NCBI GenBank assembly: GCA_913053915.1
Contig: CAJXGP010000118.1
Location: 1-6,732 of the forward strand
DNA length: 6,732 nt
From: an uncultured Ignavibacteriales bacterium
GTDB taxonomy: Bacteria > Bacteroidota > Ignavibacteria > Ignavibacteriales > Ignavibacteriaceae
Direction of reading: 5' to 3'
The position numbers and the translations under genes were made by a program. This document shows positions 6,446 to 6,732 of the stretch, one piece after another. The first letter of the stretch is position 1; each line of letters begins with the position of its first letter. The notes beneath the pieces are model-generated. The model had not been told where the DNA came from and did no database searches. It saw only the letters and a list, made by a program, of their open reading frames with translations.

Positions 6446-6732
6446 GTAATTATGTTCTTGATGTTCTGATTATTGTTTTGCTCTTTGCTTTATTTGGAAT
6501 AATTCATTCATTTCTTGCTTCCAACAAAGTTAAAATGTTTTTTGCCGGGAAATTTGGGAATTCCCTCGCTTTCTATCGGTTATTTTATATCTTCATTTCG
6601 TTGATTTCTTTTTATTTTTTATTTGAAATTCCATCCAAACCCGGTATAACAATTTATGACTTACCTCAACCTTTTGATATTGTTATGTTAATGCCTCAAA
6701 TTCTCAGTCTAATCGGCTTTTTATGGACATTG
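6442..6732 (+). CDS. NnrU / isoprenylcysteine-methyltransferase-like integral membrane protein, 5' part only
   Basis: The first 97 codons of a gene that runs off the window are present. It starts with an ATG at 6442 that shares ATGA with the rpoN stop, so it is translationally coupled; AAAGAG three nt upstream could serve as its ribosome site. The product begins with a membrane helix at about 5-24 (VLDVLIIVLLFALFGIIH). A short basic loop HSFLASNKVKMFFAGKF follows, then YRLFYIFISLISFYFLFEI (second helix, about 46-64), a polar stretch KPGITIYDLPQP, and the start of a third helix (MLMPQILSLIGFLWTL). The HSFLAS.KVK plus YRLFY arrangement resembles NnrU-like and isoprenylcysteine carboxyl methyltransferase-like membrane proteins. 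The C-terminal SAM-binding part that would confirm a methyltransferase is missing, so the family call is tentative, while the membrane-protein call is firm. Confidence 0.75.
   Translation, partial: MSNYVLDVLIIVLLFALFGIIHSFLASNKVKMFFAGKFGNSLAFYRLFYIFISLISFYFLFEIPSKPGITIYDLPQPFDIVMLMPQILSLIGFLWTL

Overview
The window is AT-rich DNA (roughly one third G+C by eye, much lower between genes) from a bacterium of the Bacteroidota/Ignavibacteriota/Chlorobiota group. The evidence is the combination of secreted lamin-tail-domain proteins, a DUF3109 cysteine-rich protein of the kind common in Bacteroidota, a sigma-54 factor with the helix-turn-helix variant MDISTISRV, and weak or absent Shine-Dalgarno sequences. 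Ignavibacteria is my best guess, but it is inferred from protein style only.

Left half (1-3937), all on the minus strand. Reading in the direction of transcription, it starts with a classical short-chain dehydrogenase/reductase (3937 to 3179). A small lipoprotein of unknown function follows (3120 to 2314). Last is a large secreted modular protein built from alternating lamin-tail domains and CARDB-like beta domains (2014 leftward, running off the window edge). The modular gene is interrupted: its frame closes at a TGA at 469-467, but the protein continues without a break in the +1 frame down to base 1, including a third lamin-tail domain. It is therefore one gene split by a single-base frameshift, either a real mutation or a sequence error.

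Middle (3938-4407). A 470-bp, very AT-rich divergent intergenic region separates the two transcription directions. I see no gene in it. It holds AT-rich inverted repeats, a short direct repeat with a CCCGCT core, and weak promoter-like sequences for both sides.

Right half (4408-6732), plus strand. Three tightly packed genes look like one operon: a DUF3109 protein with nine cysteines, then after 4 nt rpoN (sigma-54), then with a 4-nt ATGA overlap a membrane protein that resembles the NnrU/isoprenylcysteine-methyltransferase-like family and is cut by the window end. The rpoN product is complete, from the Q-rich activator-interacting region to the C-terminal RpoN box. No sigma-54 activator (AAA+ enhancer-binding protein) is in the window.

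I do not see a defence system, CRISPR array, transposon, RNA gene or prophage here. The most notable points are the frameshift in the lamin-tail gene, the coupling of an uncharacterised cysteine-cluster protein with rpoN, and the structured AT-rich spacer.
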